A stretch of 64,000 nucleotides of DNA from Paenibacillus terricola. Lineage in GTDB: Bacteria > Bacillota > Bacilli > Paenibacillales > Paenibacillaceae. The position numbers were made by a program, and so were the translations under genes. Numbering within the stretch: position 1 is the first letter of the stretch; every line of letters starts with the position of its first letter. The DNA is taken from contig NZ_JACXZA010000002.1 in the NCBI RefSeq assembly GCF_014779765.1, forward strand, positions 682,001 to 746,000, in the 5' to 3' direction. Below, in pieces: positions 1-7,774 of the stretch. Below the pieces are notes generated by a model. That model was not told the DNA's origin. It saw only the letters and a list, made by a program, of their open reading frames with translations, and searched no databases.

Positions 1-1071
1 CAGCTCGCCGGACTTCAGCATTCGCTCGGCTTCAAGCCGCCGCTCCTTCGCCAGACTGCCATGATGCGCGCGGCTCAGCTCGAAGCCAGCGGCATCATTA
101 AGCCGCAGACAGACGCGCTCGCACAGTCGTCGGCTGTTGACGAAGATGAGCACGGTTCGGCAGCCCTCCATGAGGGCGAACAGCCTCTCCAGCAGCGGCT
201 GCCATACCGCTTCGCGCGTCGTCATCGGCTTGGACAGATCGGGCATCGTCACGAGCACCTGCATGGCCTTCGTCATTGCGCTCTCGACTATAGCGACTTG
301 TCTTGGCGCGTAACCGAGCGGGTGCGGCATCCGCTCATCTTCATCCGCATCGGACGGCAATTCAATCGAAGCCGTATCGATTAATGAATCATTCACTGCT
401 GGTTGCCAGCCACCTAAGAAGCGCGCAACACGCCACATCGGCTTCTGCGTAGCTGATACGCCAATCCGCTGAAATGGTTGATCGCATAGATCAGCAAGCC
501 GTTCCAGCGACAGCGAAAGATGCGCTCCCCGCTTGTCCGATGCAAGATCATGAATCTCGTCCACCACAACGTATTGGACGGTGCGGAGCATCGCTCGGCC
601 CTGCTCGGATGTAAGCAGAATATAGAGTGATTCCGGCGTCGTAAGCAATACATCCGGCGGCCGCTTCGCCATCGACGCTCGCTGGGATGATGGCGTATCG
701 CCCGTTCGAACCGCGCAGCGGATACCGGGCCAATTCGGTTCCCGGTCCGCCGCGCTGCGGTCAATCGCTTCTATGAAAGAGACGAGATTATAGTGCACGT
801 CGTTATTAAGCGCTTTCAGCGGTGAAAGGTACAGTACCCGAACGCCGGCGCGCGGCTTGGACGATTGTATTTTGCCAAGAACAACGTTATTAAGACATGG
901 CAGCAGAGCGGCCAGCGTCTTGCCTGAACCGGTAGGTGCTGCAATCAACGTATGCTGACCGTCTTGAATGGACGCCCAAGCGCGTATCTGTACATCGGTC
1001 GGCTGACCGAAAGCATCGCTGAACCAATCGGCTATGACGGGGTGAAAGGTTTGTAGCGGTGAGTTGTTCAA
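1..1071 (-). CDS. Lhr-family DEAD/DEAH helicase, N-terminal part (runs off window)
   Basis: An open frame of 357 codons continues past the left window edge, so only the N-terminal part is visible. It shows helicase motif I (APTGSGKT, about residues 40-47), the SPLKALNND motif, TTPESLY, a DEIH box and the SAT motif, then the start of the second RecA domain (FVNSRRLCERV) and AHHGSLAKERR. The last two are characteristic of the Lhr (large helicase-related) group rather than RecQ or CshA types, which points to ATP-dependent nucleic-acid remodelling, probably in repair. The TTG start at 1071 is chosen because an in-frame stop lies 21 bases upstream and an AGGAG-type site precedes it. It is divergent from xerS. 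Confidence 0.88.
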   Translation of the reverse strand, partial: MNNSPLQTFHPVIADWFSDAFGQPTDVQIRAWASIQDGQHTLIAAPTGSGKTLAALLPCLNNVVLGKIQSSKPRAGVRVLYLSPLKALNNDVHYNLVSFIEAIDRSAADREPNWPGIRCAVRTGDTPSSQRASMAKRPPDVLLTTPESLYILLTSEQGRAMLRTVQYVVVDEIHDLASDKRGAHLSLSLERLADLCDQPFQRIGVSATQKPMWRVARFLGGWQPAVNDSLIDTASIELPSDADEDERMPHPLGYAPRQVAIVESAMTKAMQVLVTMPDLSKPMTTREAVWQPLLERLFALMEGCRTVLIFVNSRRLCERVCLRLNDAAGFELSRAHHGSLAKERRLEAERMLKSGEL

Positions 1072-1165
1072 CGCGTGATCAGCTCCTGCTTAATCTTCTT
1101 ATCTCCTTGATTATACCAGCTGCAGGCGGTTCAATCTATGACATGCAGCTACAATTATCGAATAC

Positions 1166-1195
1166 TTGTTCTCCCTCGCGAAGCAGGCGTATAAT
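1166..1195 (+). promoter_or_regulatory. Probable SigA promoter of xerS
   Basis: TTGTTC at 1166-1171 and TATAAT at 1190-1195 are separated by 18 bases. The perfect -10 lies inside the in-frame upstream extension of the xerS reading frame, which supports translation starting downstream at 1256. Confidence 0.5.
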
Positions 1196-1255
1196 GGTAA
1201 AGATTACGAACGGGCCGCAGCCGCCCATTCCCGAAGCAAGGAGCTGACCGCCGAC

Positions 1256-2332
1256 ATGAACGTCATTAAGATTAGAGACCGCCAAGAGCTGGACCGGAAA
1301 GTGCCGCTCATGCCTTGGTATGTCGACAAATTCATTCAGTTCAAGCTGCCTGACCTGTCGCCTTCTTCGCTGCTGGAGTACGTGCGCGATTATGATACCT
1401 TCTTCTCCTACCTGCTGGCGGAAGGACTTGCAGAAGGCCCTTCTATTAAGGACATTAAGCTTGAAGAGCTGGAACGCCTCCATATGGACAGCATCGATTC
1501 GTTCCGTATGTTTCTGATGACGAGAGTTGAGCATAACAATAAGCGGGTATCGGTTACACGCAAACTGTCCTCGCTTCGCTCGTTGTTTCATTATTTGAGC
1601 CAGATTGCCGAGGATGAGGATTTCTACCCTCTGCTCAAGCGCAATGTTATGGCCAAAGTGTCGATCAAACGCACACATAAGCCGAAGGACACCGCTGCCA
1701 AGCTCGAAGGTAAATTGCTGCAGGAAGAAGAGATTACAGCTTTCCTCGCCTACGTCAGTCATGATTACGAGCATGATGTCGCGACGAACAAGCAGGCGCT
1801 GTACAGCTATCAGCTGAATCGTATCCGCGATACGTGCATTATCAGTCTCATTCTGCATTCCGGCCTGCGTGTCTCGGAGGTCGTGAATCTGAACGTGGAC
1901 GATATCGATTTGAAGAAGAAGCTGACTTATGTGTTCCGAAAAGGTAAAAATGACGATACGTTCAAGACGCCCGTATACTTCCGTCAGGATGCCGTCGACG
2001 AGTTGACCAGCTACCTGCAAATTCGCGACACTTCATATAACGCACCGAAGCGGGAGAAAGCCCTATTCCTCGCCATTGCCAATGGCAAGAAGGAAGGTTC
2101 GCGGATGACGAAGCGGGCCATTCAAGAGATGGTCATCAAATATGCGAAGCGATTCGGCAAGCCTTACTTATCGGTTCATAAGCTTCGGCACTCTTTTGCA
2201 ACGGACTATTATTTGCGCAATGATATATACAAGACACAGGAACAGCTAGGCCATGCCTCGCCTGAGACGACGCAGATCTATGCCCATCTGACCGACCGGA
2301 CGATGGCTGAAGCGATTGACCATAATTCATAA
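1256..2332 (+). CDS. xerS: Tyrosine recombinase XerS
   Basis: A 358-residue phage-integrase-family recombinase. The C-terminal catalytic set is complete: Arg205 (SGLRVSE), Lys229, His308 and Arg311 (HKLRHSFA), His333 (LGHAS) and Tyr342 (IYAHL). The N-terminal SAM-like core-binding domain with LPDLSPSSLLEY is typical of XerS, the single-recombinase system that resolves chromosome dimers at dif-SL, rather than XerC/XerD. The frame is open to a TTG at 1166, but ATG 1256 is preferred: it has AAGGAG upstream, its N-terminus fits my recollection of the family, and a good promoter lies in the extension. It is divergent from the Lhr helicase, with 184 bases between the two starts. Confidence 0.9.
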   Translation: MNVIKIRDRQELDRKVPLMPWYVDKFIQFKLPDLSPSSLLEYVRDYDTFFSYLLAEGLAEGPSIKDIKLEELERLHMDSIDSFRMFLMTRVEHNNKRVSVTRKLSSLRSLFHYLSQIAEDEDFYPLLKRNVMAKVSIKRTHKPKDTAAKLEGKLLQEEEITAFLAYVSHDYEHDVATNKQALYSYQLNRIRDTCIISLILHSGLRVSEVVNLNVDDIDLKKKLTYVFRKGKNDDTFKTPVYFRQDAVDELTSYLQIRDTSYNAPKREKALFLAIANGKKEGSRMTKRAIQEMVIKYAKRFGKPYLSVHKLRHSFATDYYLRNDIYKTQEQLGHASPETTQIYAHLTDRTMAEAIDHNS

Positions 2333-2354
2333 GCAGAGATGAGGAGAATACACC

Positions 2355-3359
2355 ATGAAGCTAAGCGTACTCGACCAATCCCATATTGCAGAAGGCCGCA
2401 CGGCTAAGGATGCTTTAATGGAGACAACACGGCTGGCACAGGAGGCCGATCGTCTCGGCTTCCATCGCTACTGGATATCGGAACATCATGCGACAAGAGC
2501 GCTCGCGCATTCCAGTCCGGAAGTATTCCTCGCCCATCTGGCGGCACACACGAAGCGTATTCGACTCGGTTCGGGCGGCGTCATGCTGCCGCATTACAGC
2601 GCTTATAAAGTAGCGGAGAACTTCCGCTTGCTTGAGGCGCTTCACCCTGGCCGGATCGATATCGGCCTTGGCCGTGCACCAGGCGGCATGCCGCTCTCTA
2701 CGCGCGCCCTGCAAGAAGGCAAATTCACGACCATCGATCGCTATCCGCAGCAAGTGGCCGATCTGATCACTTACTTGCGTGACGAGACAGGTCCAACGCA
2801 TGCGTACCCAGGTTTATTGGCCGCCCCAGTCATCGAGACGATGCCCGAGCTGTGGCTGCTTGGCTCCAGCTTCGAGAGCGCGCGGATCGCAGCTAGACTC
2901 GGCCTGGGCTTCGGCTTCGCACAATTCTTCGGCGTGCCAGGCGGCGAGGAAGCGATTCGGGGATATCGAGCGAACTTCCAGCCATCTTCGTTCAACGACA
3001 AGCCGAACGCACTTGCGGCCGTTGCAGTCTTCTGCGCGGATACGGAAGAAGAAGCTGAGCGTATCGCCAAGAGTACTTCTCTCTTCTTCCTGATGCTACA
3101 TCGTGGTGGCAGACTCGACTACTTCCCTTCTGTTGAGACGGCTGAAGCGTATCCGTATGACGAGATCGATATCGAGTTTCTCAACGGTCGCCGCAGCAAT
3201 ATGATTGTCGGGACCCCTGATATCGTCAAGCAGAAACTCGAAGCTGTCCGAGAACGGATGGACGCCGATGAGCTCATGATCGTTACGAACACGCACAGCT
3301 TCGAAGCGCGTATTCGCTCGTTCCAGCTTGTTGCAGAAGTGTTCGGCATGGAGGGTTAA
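2355..3359 (+). CDS. LLM-class flavin-dependent oxidoreductase (luciferase-like)
   Basis: A 334-residue bacterial-luciferase-like TIM-barrel protein. It has the family hallmarks WISEHH near residue 40, LGSGGVMLPHYS near residue 75 and GLGRAPGG near residue 105. These resemble the MsnO8/YceB/YhbW branch, which uses reduced FMN, but the substrate cannot be read from the sequence. A GAGGAG ribosome binding site lies at the right distance. It follows xerS by 22 bases and may be co-transcribed with it; the strong terminator just after it closes the unit. Confidence 0.88.
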   Translation: MKLSVLDQSHIAEGRTAKDALMETTRLAQEADRLGFHRYWISEHHATRALAHSSPEVFLAHLAAHTKRIRLGSGGVMLPHYSAYKVAENFRLLEALHPGRIDIGLGRAPGGMPLSTRALQEGKFTTIDRYPQQVADLITYLRDETGPTHAYPGLLAAPVIETMPELWLLGSSFESARIAARLGLGFGFAQFFGVPGGEEAIRGYRANFQPSSFNDKPNALAAVAVFCADTEEEAERIAKSTSLFFLMLHRGGRLDYFPSVETAEAYPYDEIDIEFLNGRRSNMIVGTPDIVKQKLEAVRERMDADELMIVTNTHSFEARIRSFQLVAEVFGMEG

Positions 3360-3385
3360 CTAGTTAGTTTCATAAAATGTGAAAG

Positions 3386-3432
3386 CGGCCTGCACAGTAG
3401 GTGATCCCTCACCGTGTGCAGGCCGTTTTTTT
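3386..3432 (+). terminator. Rho-independent terminator after the LLM oxidoreductase
   Basis: An 11-bp perfect stem (CGGCCTGCACA at 3386-3396 with its complement at 3415-3425) is followed by a run of seven T. Confidence 0.93.
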
Positions 3433-3448
3433 GTAATGTCCTCAACAA

Positions 3449-3808
3449 CTACAAAGTGTTCAACAGTTCTTTTGTTTCTTTTATAGAGATATTTATGTAT
3501 GCCATGATTCGCTCTAAACTATAGAGTTCCAATGATTCAGGTTTGTCTAGTAGGTGCTCTTCCTCTATTAAATCGTTATTAAGTTGATTTGCTATTTCAG
3601 GAATGCATCCAGCATATAGTCCTGGAATAGTTACCATTCCTATTTCAGATAGGTTGAGGAGTGGAGTTAATTTATAATGCTGTGATAGAATCTTGTTCAA
3701 CTTTTTGAAATCTCTATACCCTTGTTCAACAGCAACTTGTCTTTCGTTCTCTGGAAGGGGCCTAATGAACGTGAACATAAAATGTAATCTACATAGAATG
3801 GATTTCAC
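3449..3808 (-). CDS. Hypothetical protein
   Basis: A 119-residue product that I do not recognise. The C-terminal half is acidic (ENERQVAVEQG, then NNDLIEEEHLLDKPE). There is no signal peptide and no clear membrane segment. The GTG start at 3808 is preceded by GGAG with about ten bases of spacing; an internal ATG at residue 11 is an alternative. The codon composition is AT-rich compared with flanking genes, as in the neighbouring truncated genes, so it may belong to the same decaying or acquired patch. Confidence 0.45.
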   Translation of the reverse strand: MKSILCRLHFMFTFIRPLPENERQVAVEQGYRDFKKLNKILSQHYKLTPLLNLSEIGMVTIPGLYAGCIPEIANQLNNDLIEEEHLLDKPESLELYSLERIMAYINISIKETKELLNTL

Positions 3809-3893
3809 CCCGGGATTTCTCCGGATGGTTATTATTAAAAAGTCTTCTTATAAATTGAAGTCGTTGTATACGACGATCCTAAACATATCTTTG

Positions 3894-4199
3894 CTAAGTA
3901 AAGAATTTGACCAAGGTGTTCAGAATAGTGGCTTGCACACTGTTGTAACACTTCATAAACGGATTACTAAATTCATTTTCTCTAGATCTCACGTCCTCAT
4001 AACCGTGGAGACCTGTGCCAATCCTTTGATGAATATTCCCTTCTATATGAACGACTAGATTTGCAATAGTATTACTTTCATCATTGGGTCGATAACTTAA
4101 TTGGTCATTTTCTAATTGATCTATCCCTTTCTTGAGGGTATCTCTGATCTCTTCAAACTTGCTTACTAACTGAGCAAATATTAAACTATATATCTCCAT
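3894..4199 (-). pseudogene. DinB-superfamily (DUF1572-type) protein, C-terminally truncated
   Basis: About 101 residues. The N-terminal 80 fit a DinB/DUF1572-type four-helix protein (MEIYSLIFAQLVSKFEEIRDTL, then LSYRPNDESNTIANLVVHIEGN with a putative metal-ligand His). The expected second half, with the remaining helices and histidines, is missing: similarity fades after ENEFSNP and the frame ends soon after. The ATG at 4199 has GGAG seven bases upstream, so the 5' end is intact. Family members run to about 150-170 residues, hence a likely pseudogene. AT-rich context. Confidence 0.6.
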
Positions 4200-4262
4200 G
4201 GATTCACTCCTATCGCATTTCACTAAAATTTCGTTAATTGGATTAAATATCCTGCGTACTAA

Positions 4263-4520
4263 TTAAACGACAATAGCCTGCTTGGCTGTTTTCGATCTGC
4301 AAGTAACCAAAGCGCCGTTGTAATACACGATGTAGTCTGCTAAAGGAAACGCCTTCAAAAAATGATTAGCTGCTCTCGGCGGCCGCGCCGTAGCAATAAT
4401 AATAGGAATGCCGGAATCATAACATCTCTTGACCGCCTCATAATTCCTAGGAGAAATTGATTTATCACTACTGAGCAAAGTTCCGTCCAAGTCCAGTACA
4501 ATAGCCTGTATATTAGTCAT
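4263..4520 (-). pseudogene. HAD-superfamily (Cof-type) hydrolase, N-terminal fragment
   Basis: An 85-residue fragment. It starts with the HAD motif I DLDGTLLSSD (nucleophile Asp), continues with SPRNYEAVKRC and motif II ATARP, and reaches the cap region (YIVYYNGA). It then stops about 185 residues short of a normal Cof-type phosphatase (about 270 residues), so motifs III and IV are absent and the product cannot be active. It lies upstream of the truncated DinB gene on the same strand; both are relics in an AT-rich segment. Confidence 0.7.
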
Positions 4521-4588
4521 CTACTATCCTCCCGTAAAGAATTTAAATTGGTAAGATAATACTCTTCTATTCAGGTGTCGTCAACACC

Positions 4589-4614
4589 AAAAAAGCCGAT
4601 ATCCATGGATACCG
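4589..4614 (-). terminator. Probable terminator after the VOC protein at 4646
   Basis: An inverted repeat around 4597-4614 (CGATATCC/GGATACCG, one wobble) is followed on the minus strand by six T. The loop is very tight, so it is a modest candidate. Confidence 0.5.
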
Positions 4615-4645
4615 ACCTTTAGCTTGATCTCGTTAGGATTACGCT

Positions 4646-4993
4646 TCATTTCTCCCAAAGCTCGATTAGTCGACCTTCAGGATCTTTGATCCACACAAAC
4701 GTACCATAATCAGTTACCTCTTTATCCTTTGCTAGAGGGACACCGATCTGTTCTAGATGCTTGATCGTTTCGTTTACATTATGCACTTGGAAATTTAGCA
4801 TCACTTGCTGGTCTGGTGGAAAATAACTATCGTCCTCCGTAAAGAATGAAAAGATAGTCTCGCTTCCTGAATCGGATTTGATCACAGTTCCATTCCAGTT
4901 ATCGATTTCAATCTGCAGCACTTCACTGTACCATTTCTTAATAAGTTCAAGGTTTTGGGTCCTCCAGAAGATCCCTCCGAAGCCTTTAATCAT
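4646..4993 (-). CDS. VOC family protein (glyoxalase/dioxygenase fold)
   Basis: A 115-residue single-domain vicinal-oxygen-chelate protein. It shows GGIFWRTQNLELIKKWYSEVL at the start, LNFQVHNVNETIKHLEQIG in the middle and DPEGRLIELWE at the end, which carries the C-terminal metal-ligand Glu. Such proteins act as dimers in glyoxalase, dioxygenase or drug-binding roles; the substrate is unknown. The ATG at 4993 has AAAGGAGATG upstream. Confidence 0.85.
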   Translation of the reverse strand: MIKGFGGIFWRTQNLELIKKWYSEVLQIEIDNWNGTVIKSDSGSETIFSFFTEDDSYFPPDQQVMLNFQVHNVNETIKHLEQIGVPLAKDKEVTDYGTFVWIKDPEGRLIELWEK

Positions 4994-5030
4994 CTCTTCA
5001 TCTCCTTTCTTTGATTCAGTACGTTGTACT

Positions 5031-5867
5031 TTATGGTTGCATCAGCCAACGGTAAGCCTCTGGGAACAACAGGCTCCACGTTGATTCTTGATGAGTTCCG
5101 CCCTTTACGTAATCGAATCGAATGCGGTTATCTGGAACCCCTGTTGCAATAAGCGTCTGATGGACCAGTACCACATGCTCGTGGGCAGCTTTATTAAATT
5201 CGGGATTGTCGGACTCCAGTTCGCCGATGCTCAGATAGAGGAGCAGTTCAGAAGAAAGAACCGACTGCTGGATCAATTCGATGATAGCACCATTATCGTG
5301 CCACATTACGAATGAGATCCCGCCTACTCGCGCGAATTGATCCGGATAGCGTAATGCGATGTACAGAGAGACATAAGCGCCGAACGAGCTTCCGATTAAC
5401 ATCGTATGCTCGGGTTCGCGAAGCGTCCGGTACTGGCTGTCGATATAGGGTTTGAGCGTCTCTGCTATGAACTCGGCATAAGCCTTACCTTTGCCGCCGA
5501 AGCCATATTCTGCGTTTATCGTAAAGTTATATTCATTATTGCGCTCCTTGCCTCCGTGATCGATAGCGACTACGATGGCTTCAAGCGCCGGATCTTCTAA
5601 CGCCATGCGCTCCAACGTTTCATCAACGCCCCATTCGTTTCCCCATGACGTCGCTTGATTGAATACATTCTGGCCATCATGCATATACACAACCGGGTAG
5701 CTCCGATCCCCATGGTGATAACTCCCAGGCAAATAAATCCAGACTCTCCGCTCGATCTGCAGCTGTGGTATCGGGAAAGCTTCGATAATCCGGACATCAC
5801 CGGTAATCGTGTGATTGAGTTCGTCTGTAAGTACTTCTCTCCAAGGCATAGCAGCGTTAATCGTCAT
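5031..5867 (-). CDS. Alpha/beta-hydrolase esterase (esterase D/IroE-like)
   Basis: A 278-residue cytosolic hydrolase of the putative-esterase family. It contains RRVWIYLPGSY, PVVYMHDGQNVF (oxyanion-hole strand) and the nucleophile elbow GSSFGA near residue 160. A C-terminal GGTHQESTW supplies the catalytic His, and an Asp is expected around IGELESDN. These enzymes cleave acyl or siderophore ester bonds; the substrate is not determinable. The ATG at 5867 is chosen for its AGGAG eight bases upstream; the longer frame to 6053 would run into the spore-protein promoter region. No signal peptide. Confidence 0.82.
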   Translation of the reverse strand: MTINAAMPWREVLTDELNHTITGDVRIIEAFPIPQLQIERRVWIYLPGSYHHGDRSYPVVYMHDGQNVFNQATSWGNEWGVDETLERMALEDPALEAIVVAIDHGGKERNNEYNFTINAEYGFGGKGKAYAEFIAETLKPYIDSQYRTLREPEHTMLIGSSFGAYVSLYIALRYPDQFARVGGISFVMWHDNGAIIELIQQSVLSSELLLYLSIGELESDNPEFNKAAHEHVVLVHQTLIATGVPDNRIRFDYVKGGTHQESTWSLLFPEAYRWLMQP

Positions 5868-6043
5868 GAATGGCACTCCTAGTAAGTGTTTTACTAGAAT
5901 CGTAACCTGCGGCCCATCCGGATGCAATGGATGCAGAATAAAAAAGCCGCGGCATCGCGACTTAGGAACAAAGAGGTTGTTGTTTCCTATAGATGGATAA
6001 TCGTTAAGGTATATGTAAATACTTAACAAGAGGTGATGACATC

Positions 6044-6280
6044 GTGGATACATACAGAGCGAAGGAGATTGCTGATTCTCCGGATATCGTAATCGTGTCG
6101 TACTTAGGCGTTCCTGTATTTATCGAACAAGTGAACATTGGCGCTGGCACAGCGAGAATTCATCCGTTAGCCAATCCAGACGAGGAGCAAACCGTGCCCG
6201 TCGATGTGCTAATGGAACAATCCAATGATGATGATGATGAGTTTAATACCCCGGACGAATTTGACACAACGCTAGTATGA
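6044..6280 (+). CDS. H-type small acid-soluble spore protein
   Basis: A 78-residue protein with the SspH signature: N-terminal RAKEIADSPD, VSYLGVPVFIEQV, then ARIHPLANPDEEQTVPV. It differs from canonical SspH by an Asp/Glu-rich tail (DDDDEFNTPDEFD). H-type SASPs are made in the forespore and sit in the spore core. The GTG start has GAGGTGAT upstream. A paralogue lies at 10650-10895. It is divergent from the esterase and closed by a strong terminator. Confidence 0.9.
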   Translation: MDTYRAKEIADSPDIVIVSYLGVPVFIEQVNIGAGTARIHPLANPDEEQTVPVDVLMEQSNDDDDEFNTPDEFDTTLV

Positions 6281-6309
6281 GGAACTGAAACCTATAATAT
6301 TAGGAGGAA

Positions 6310-6334
6310 GGGACAAGGCTCTTGTCCCTTTTTT
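6310..6334 (+). terminator. Terminator after the H-type SASP gene
   Basis: A perfect 8-bp stem (GGGACAAG, loop GCT, CTTGTCCC) is followed by six T. It sits 29 bases after the stop codon. Confidence 0.93.
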
Positions 6335-6338
6335 GCAG

Positions 6339-6866
<528 letters not shown>

Positions 6867-6938
6867 TCACTCCTTTAAATCCACTCGCTTCCGTATATAA
6901 CTTAACGTAATTTTGTTGCATTTGCAACATGATGGATT

Positions 6939-7187
6939 TCATTTGCTAGAGCAGGAATGACAATTACATCCGGTTGTCTTGCAAATAGCTCCGCGTTTAT
7001 GGCTTCTTCGATAAACAACAGCTCCAGCTCCTATTACTAGAATAATGGATAGAACGCCAACGCTTAGCGGGTTCAGAAAGAACGATGATAATCCAAGAAC
7101 GGCAGCACCTCCAATGAGCGGCAACGTGCAGCATAAAGCACAAGCAGCGATTATTCCTAAACCAGCGAACCATTCTCTCTTCTTCAT
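6939..7187 (-). CDS. Small cysteine-rich membrane protein (MerF/MerT-like), MerR-controlled
   Basis: An 82-residue protein with two predicted membrane helices (about residues 8-34 and 40-58). The first contains a vicinal Cys pair in CALCCTLPLIGG, and the cytoplasmic tail CKTTGCNCHSCSSK has four more Cys. This layout (Cys pair in helix 1, thiol-rich tail) recalls mercury carriers MerF/MerT, but similarity is not close enough to name it. It is transcribed from a MerR-type promoter (7219-7249) divergently from the MerR-family regulator, so a role in thiophilic metal or thiol-stress handling is likely. ATG at 7187 with GAAGGTGATG upstream. Confidence 0.72.
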   Translation of the reverse strand: MKKREWFAGLGIIAACALCCTLPLIGGAAVLGLSSFFLNPLSVGVLSIILVIGAGAVVYRRSHKRGAICKTTGCNCHSCSSK

Positions 7188-7218
7188 TTACATCACCTTC
7201 CATAGAAGTTATACTCGG

Positions 7219-7249
7219 ATCATAAAACTTAAAGCTAACTTTAAGTCAA
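7219..7249 (-). promoter_or_regulatory. MerR-type promoter with 19-bp spacer and palindromic operator
   Basis: On the minus strand TTGACT (7244-7249) and TATGAT (7219-7224) are separated by 19 bases, the lengthened spacer diagnostic of MerR-activated promoters. A perfect inverted repeat ACTTAAAG-ctaa-CTTTAAGT (7227-7246) fills the spacer and touches the -35. It drives the cysteine-rich membrane protein and lies directly before merR on the other strand. Confidence 0.82.
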
Positions 7250-7260
7250 GAGGTGTTGTT

Positions 7261-7656
7261 ATGGCTGAATTAGGTATTGGGCAGCTTGCTGCTTTAGCTG
7301 GATTGAATGCATCTGCGCTCCGATATTACGAATCGGTTGGACTTCTTCCCGCTCCAGTACGCAAGAGCGGTCAACGACGTTATGATGATCGGCTTCTTGA
7401 ACGCATTAACTTTATCAAGATTGCGCAGCAAACCGGTTGTACGATTCAGGAGATATCCGTATTGTTAGAAGGGTTTGAATCGGATGGCTCGATCTCGGAT
7501 CGATGGGAGCAATTAGCGATGAAGAAACGTTCGGAGCTTGAACAACGGAAGCAACAGCTTAATTCGATGATCCAGATACTCGATAGCGGATTAACGTGCA
7601 AATGCCTCTCTTGGTCGGAATGTATAGACAAGATCGAAACGAATGGAACTTGCTGA
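7261..7656 (+). CDS. MerR-family transcriptional regulator with CxC-x5-C effector motif
   Basis: A 131-residue regulator. The winged-helix N-terminus (IGQLAALAGLNASALRYYESVGLL) is followed by a coiled dimerisation helix and a C-terminal LTCKCLSWSEC loop (Cys113, Cys115, Cys121) plus a last-residue Cys. The CxCLSxSxC spacing matches three of the four [2Fe-2S] ligands of SoxR; the first SoxR Cys is replaced by Gly110. Metal or redox sensing is therefore likely, but SoxR itself is not supported. The ATG at 7261 has AAGAGGTG. It probably represses itself and activates the divergent membrane gene. Confidence 0.88.
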   Translation: MAELGIGQLAALAGLNASALRYYESVGLLPAPVRKSGQRRYDDRLLERINFIKIAQQTGCTIQEISVLLEGFESDGSISDRWEQLAMKKRSELEQRKQQLNSMIQILDSGLTCKCLSWSECIDKIETNGTC

Positions 7657-7687
7657 TTTTATAATAAAATAATTCATTTGCTCGTAA

Positions 7688-7724
7688 TAAAAAGGCCAGT
7701 TTCAATGAACTTGAAACCGGCCTT
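7688..7724 (-). terminator. Terminator after the PBP gene
   Basis: Stem of about 13 bp with one mismatch (7692-7704 with 7712-7724) followed on the minus strand by TTTTTATTA. It sits 50 bases beyond the PBP stop codon. Confidence 0.75.
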
Positions 7725-7774
7725 GGAGCTTAACGTTCTCGTAACAACCTTGTTTTTTTTGTGCAGAAATTGTA

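Noticed and set aside
1166-1255. Upstream in-frame extension of xerS starting at TTG 1166
   Set aside because: It contains a good promoter (-35 at 1166, -10 at 1190) and no ribosome binding site; ATG 1256 gives the expected family N-terminus.
1136-2020. 294-codon minus-strand frame inside xerS
   Set aside because: Antisense shadow of a clear tyrosine recombinase with complete catalytic residues; no recognisable product.
6939-7187. Calling the small membrane protein MerF or MerT
   Set aside because: Two helices and Cys placement are similar, but the Cys pair spacing and tail differ and no merA or merP is nearby.
7261-7656. Calling the MerR-family regulator SoxR
   Set aside because: Only three of the four iron-sulfur Cys are present (the first position is Gly), so SoxR function cannot be claimed.
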